Made by a program: the position numbers and the translations under genes. Shown here one piece after another: positions 6,819-8,189 of a DNA stretch of 8,189 bases (position 1 is the stretch's first letter; every line of letters starts with the position of its first letter). Origin of the DNA: Sphingomonas sp. (lineage in GTDB: Bacteria > Pseudomonadota > Alphaproteobacteria > Sphingomonadales > Sphingomonadaceae). A model generated the notes under the pieces. The model saw only the letters and a list, made by a program, of their open reading frames with translations. It was not told where the DNA came from and made no database searches. The stretch is from the NCBI GenBank assembly GCA_019747165.1, contig JAIERC010000093.1, forward strand, positions 1 through 8,189. Direction: 5' to 3'.

Positions 6819-7769
6819 TCACAGCTCGTAGCGATGAAGCCCCATCGCCGTGCCAATCGGGTACCAGACATCTTGCCAGCAGACCTTTGCGAGATCCGTC
6901 CCCACAAAAGCGGTTTCGTCGTTTCCCTTTCGCAGGAGCTTGCCCCCCGCCAGAAACTCGAAGTTCTGACCGCCGAGAACGCGATCGCTGAGCTTAACGG
7001 GCAGCACCGAACGGAGCGGAAGAACGTAAATGGGATCATCCGCTACCAGAAAAAACTCGTCGAACAGGTGCGCATAGCTCTCCATATGAACCCCAAGTTC
7101 GGCGGAATAGAGGTCATGCGCTACGACATTGATCCGGACTTCACCCTTGTCATACTCAGTCGTCTGCCCGTCGGATGGCTTGATGTAGTATTCCTCCTCC
7201 GGCGGGACGAACACAAACGCGGTGATGAAGGATTTTTCGTGTAGCCAGCCCACGGCATGGGTGATGAAGACATCTAGGCTGGGCATCTGCAGACTCTTGT
7301 CAGGATGGATATCCTGATAAAATCGCTTCGCCTTCGACATCTGGCGGATCAGAAATTGGTAATCGATGTACAGCACGCGATACTTCGCTGGCGCACGTTG
7401 CATGCGCTCCTGGTACATCTCTCGCACCTCGCGCACGCAAGCGGCAGGGTCGCGATTGATCTCCCGTCCTGTGAACCGGATGACCGAATAGCCAGCCCGT
7501 GTGAGATATCTCTGTCGGATCGCGTCTTTCTCGAGTTGCTCTTTGGTTGAATGATTTGCGTGACCATCAAGCTCGATGATCAACCGGGCATCCTTCAGGA
7601 TAAAATCGACGCGGTATCGCCCGTGCTTTTCAGCGTCTCCGAACCAATGCTCGCTCTCGATCAGGTTAGCTAAGTCGCCGAGCTCAGCTGAAAACTGCTT
7701 CTCAATGTAGGATGGACCTCGGTCTCGATACCAAGCTGGAGCCAATTTTGGTTGTCCGGGATGGCGCAT
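6819..7769 (-). CDS. DUF559/Vsr-like PD-(D/E)XK nuclease with unknown C-terminal domain
   Basis: The 316-residue protein has two parts. Residues about 20-120 resemble DUF559, a small endonuclease fold related to Vsr and the PD-(D/E)XK superfamily: Glu23 in the first helix, RVDF with Asp55, then IIELDGHANH with Glu66 and Asp68, followed by KDAIRQRYLTRAGYSVIRF (81-99). These are the expected metal-binding acids, so the active site looks intact. Residues about 125-316 are mixed alpha/beta, rich in aromatic and acidic residues (for example YIDYQFLIRQ, EEEYYIKPSD), with no family that I recognise and no membrane segment or signal peptide. AGGA sits five bases before the ATG. Its GC content is clearly lower than its neighbours', which suggests horizontal acquisition. 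DNA cleavage is inferred; a role in defence, repair or a decayed mobile element is open. Confidence 0.8.
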   Translation of the reverse strand: MRHPGQPKLAPAWYRDRGPSYIEKQFSAELGDLANLIESEHWFGDAEKHGRYRVDFILKDARLIIELDGHANHSTKEQLEKDAIRQRYLTRAGYSVIRFTGREINRDPAACVREVREMYQERMQRAPAKYRVLYIDYQFLIRQMSKAKRFYQDIHPDKSLQMPSLDVFITHAVGWLHEKSFITAFVFVPPEEEYYIKPSDGQTTEYDKGEVRINVVAHDLYSAELGVHMESYAHLFDEFFLVADDPIYVLPLRSVLPVKLSDRVLGGQNFEFLAGGKLLRKGNDETAFVGTDLAKVCWQDVWYPIGTAMGLHRYEL

Positions 7770-8079
7770 AGATATCCTGACGATGGCTGGTCAGTCGGGT
7801 TGAGTCTAGAGAATAGAATTAGGCGATTTCGGGCATCCGCTCTCGGGCAACCCGCGGAGGGGCTTCAAGAGCCGGAACTAGGGCGCATAGCCGACAAATT
7901 ATGCCGAGATAGATAAGGTCTGCTTCTGCTAACGCAGCGAACATAAGCTGTGCACTCATCTGCAGGCTGCCATCTGGGCCCCTGCCTTCGCCGGGGCAGC
8001 GGTATTTCTTTTCCGATGCACCTCAAGCCGAGCCCACCACCCTTGGCCGCATCGCTGCATTTTCGCACCCCCGCCAAGC
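7770..8079. other. Long non-coding stretch upstream of groES
   Basis: About 310 bases separate the DUF559 start from the groES promoter. No gene is supported. The left part (7800-7830) is AT-rich and probably contains the promoter of the DUF559 gene, though no clear -35/-10 pair is seen. The right part contains a REP-like hairpin (7971-8000). A minus-strand open frame at 8104-7865 has no family features and runs through that hairpin. Confidence 0.5.
7971..8012. repeat. REP-like GC hairpin followed by T-rich tract
   Basis: GCCCC at 7978-7982 pairs with GGGGC at 7993-7997; after one mismatch, GC/GC closes a CTTC loop. Flanking GCTGCC and GGCAGC offer an alternative outer pairing. The core CCTGCCTTCGCCGGGG resembles dispersed intergenic palindromes that I associate with sphingomonad genomes, from memory. 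The T-rich TATTTCTTTT follows, so it could also stop plus-strand transcription ahead of the groES promoter. Confidence 0.45.
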
Positions 8080-8109
8080 CTTGACGAATCACCGCTCGAT
8101 CCACATATG
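8080..8109 (+). promoter_or_regulatory. Predicted groES promoter, heat-shock-type -35
   Basis: CTTGAC at 8080-8085, within CCTTGACG, matches both the housekeeping -35 and the CTTGA core preferred by alphaproteobacterial RpoH (sigma-32). After a 17-base gap from TTGACG comes CATATG (8104-8109), a weak -10. Transcription would start near 8116, just before the CIRCE element, the usual arrangement for HrcA control. Confidence 0.55.
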
Positions 8110-8116
8110 CCCCTTG

Positions 8117-8143
8117 CTGGCACTCACCGAGTGTGAGTGCTAA
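8117..8143 (+). promoter_or_regulatory. CIRCE operator (HrcA binding site)
   Basis: The right arm GAGTGCTAA (8135-8143) is identical to the CIRCE consensus. The left arm CTGGCACTC (8117-8125) matches TTAGCACTC at seven of nine positions, and the spacer is exactly nine bases. HrcA represses groESL and sometimes dnaKJ through this element and is released on heat shock when GroEL is occupied by misfolded protein. Confidence 0.93.
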
Positions 8144-8166
8144 CGCCCATTCAACTCCTATTTTAT

Positions 8167-8174
8167 GGAAAGGA
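8167..8174 (+). promoter_or_regulatory. groES ribosome binding site
   Basis: GGAAAGGA lies eight bases before the ATG at 8183, a strong Shine-Dalgarno site that supports this start and high expression. Confidence 0.75.
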
Positions 8175-8182
8175 TCGAACGC

Positions 8183-8189
8183 ATGAACT
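8183..8189 (+). CDS. groES: Start of co-chaperonin GroES (partial, cut by window end)
   Basis: Only ATG AAC T is present, coding Met-Asn and one base of the next codon. The identification rests on context: a CIRCE operator, a heat-shock-type promoter and a strong ribosome binding site precede it, and many alphaproteobacterial GroES proteins begin Met-Asn-Phe-Arg-Pro. GroES caps the GroEL chamber during ATP-driven folding, and groEL would be expected immediately downstream. A dnaK or other HrcA target is less likely but not excluded by seven bases. Confidence 0.8.

Noticed and set aside
6738..7244. 168-codon plus-strand frame antisense to the DUF559 gene
   Set aside because: No domain or ribosome binding site, and the opposite strand carries recognisable nuclease motifs.
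7865..8104. 79-codon minus-strand frame upstream of groES
   Set aside because: It runs through the REP-like hairpin and the groES promoter and gives an Arg-rich sequence with no motif.
1..8189. CRISPR array, tRNA/rRNA genes, insertion sequence or integrase
   Set aside because: No regularly spaced repeats, tRNA-like cloverleaf or transposase/integrase motifs were seen on either strand.

Overview
The window is GC-rich chromosomal DNA whose gene content suggests an alphaproteobacterium, most likely a sphingomonad. The basis is the protein style, the frequent ATGA/GTGA gene overlaps, and a CIRCE operator in front of a gene that begins Met-Asn, as many alphaproteobacterial groES genes do. The organism call is inference; no rRNA or marker gene is complete here.

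Layout. Positions 1-147 hold an unidentified open 3' end or a structured intergenic stretch, followed by a TRIC/UPF0126 membrane channel gene (148-783, +). Facing it is a compact minus-strand operon, 2483 down to 830. It contains a short PadR-family repressor, a multi-pass membrane protein and an exported protein with a LolA-like look. Each junction is a 4-base ATGA overlap, and the promoter carries a perfect 6+6 inverted repeat that abuts the padR start codon. A second minus-strand operon (5078 down to 2644) contains a long-form SppA signal peptide peptidase and a GNAT acetyltransferase joined by a GTGA overlap. Divergent from sppA is a MATE efflux transporter (5224-6627, +). Next comes a visibly less GC-rich minus-strand gene (7769-6819) that encodes an N-terminal DUF559/Vsr-like nuclease domain plus an unrecognised C-terminal half. 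The last 410 bases are a non-coding region with a REP-like hairpin, a heat-shock-type promoter, a CIRCE operator and a ribosome binding site. The window ends seven bases into what should be groES.

Most of the window is ordinary housekeeping or accessory metabolism: cation permeability, envelope proteolysis, small-molecule acetylation, drug efflux and chaperonin control. The two parts that are not textbook are the PadR-membrane-periplasmic operon, which looks like a small self-regulated envelope-response unit, and the DUF559 fusion protein, whose C-terminal domain and compositional difference suggest an acquired nuclease of unknown role. Nothing here proves a new system; these two are the best candidates.
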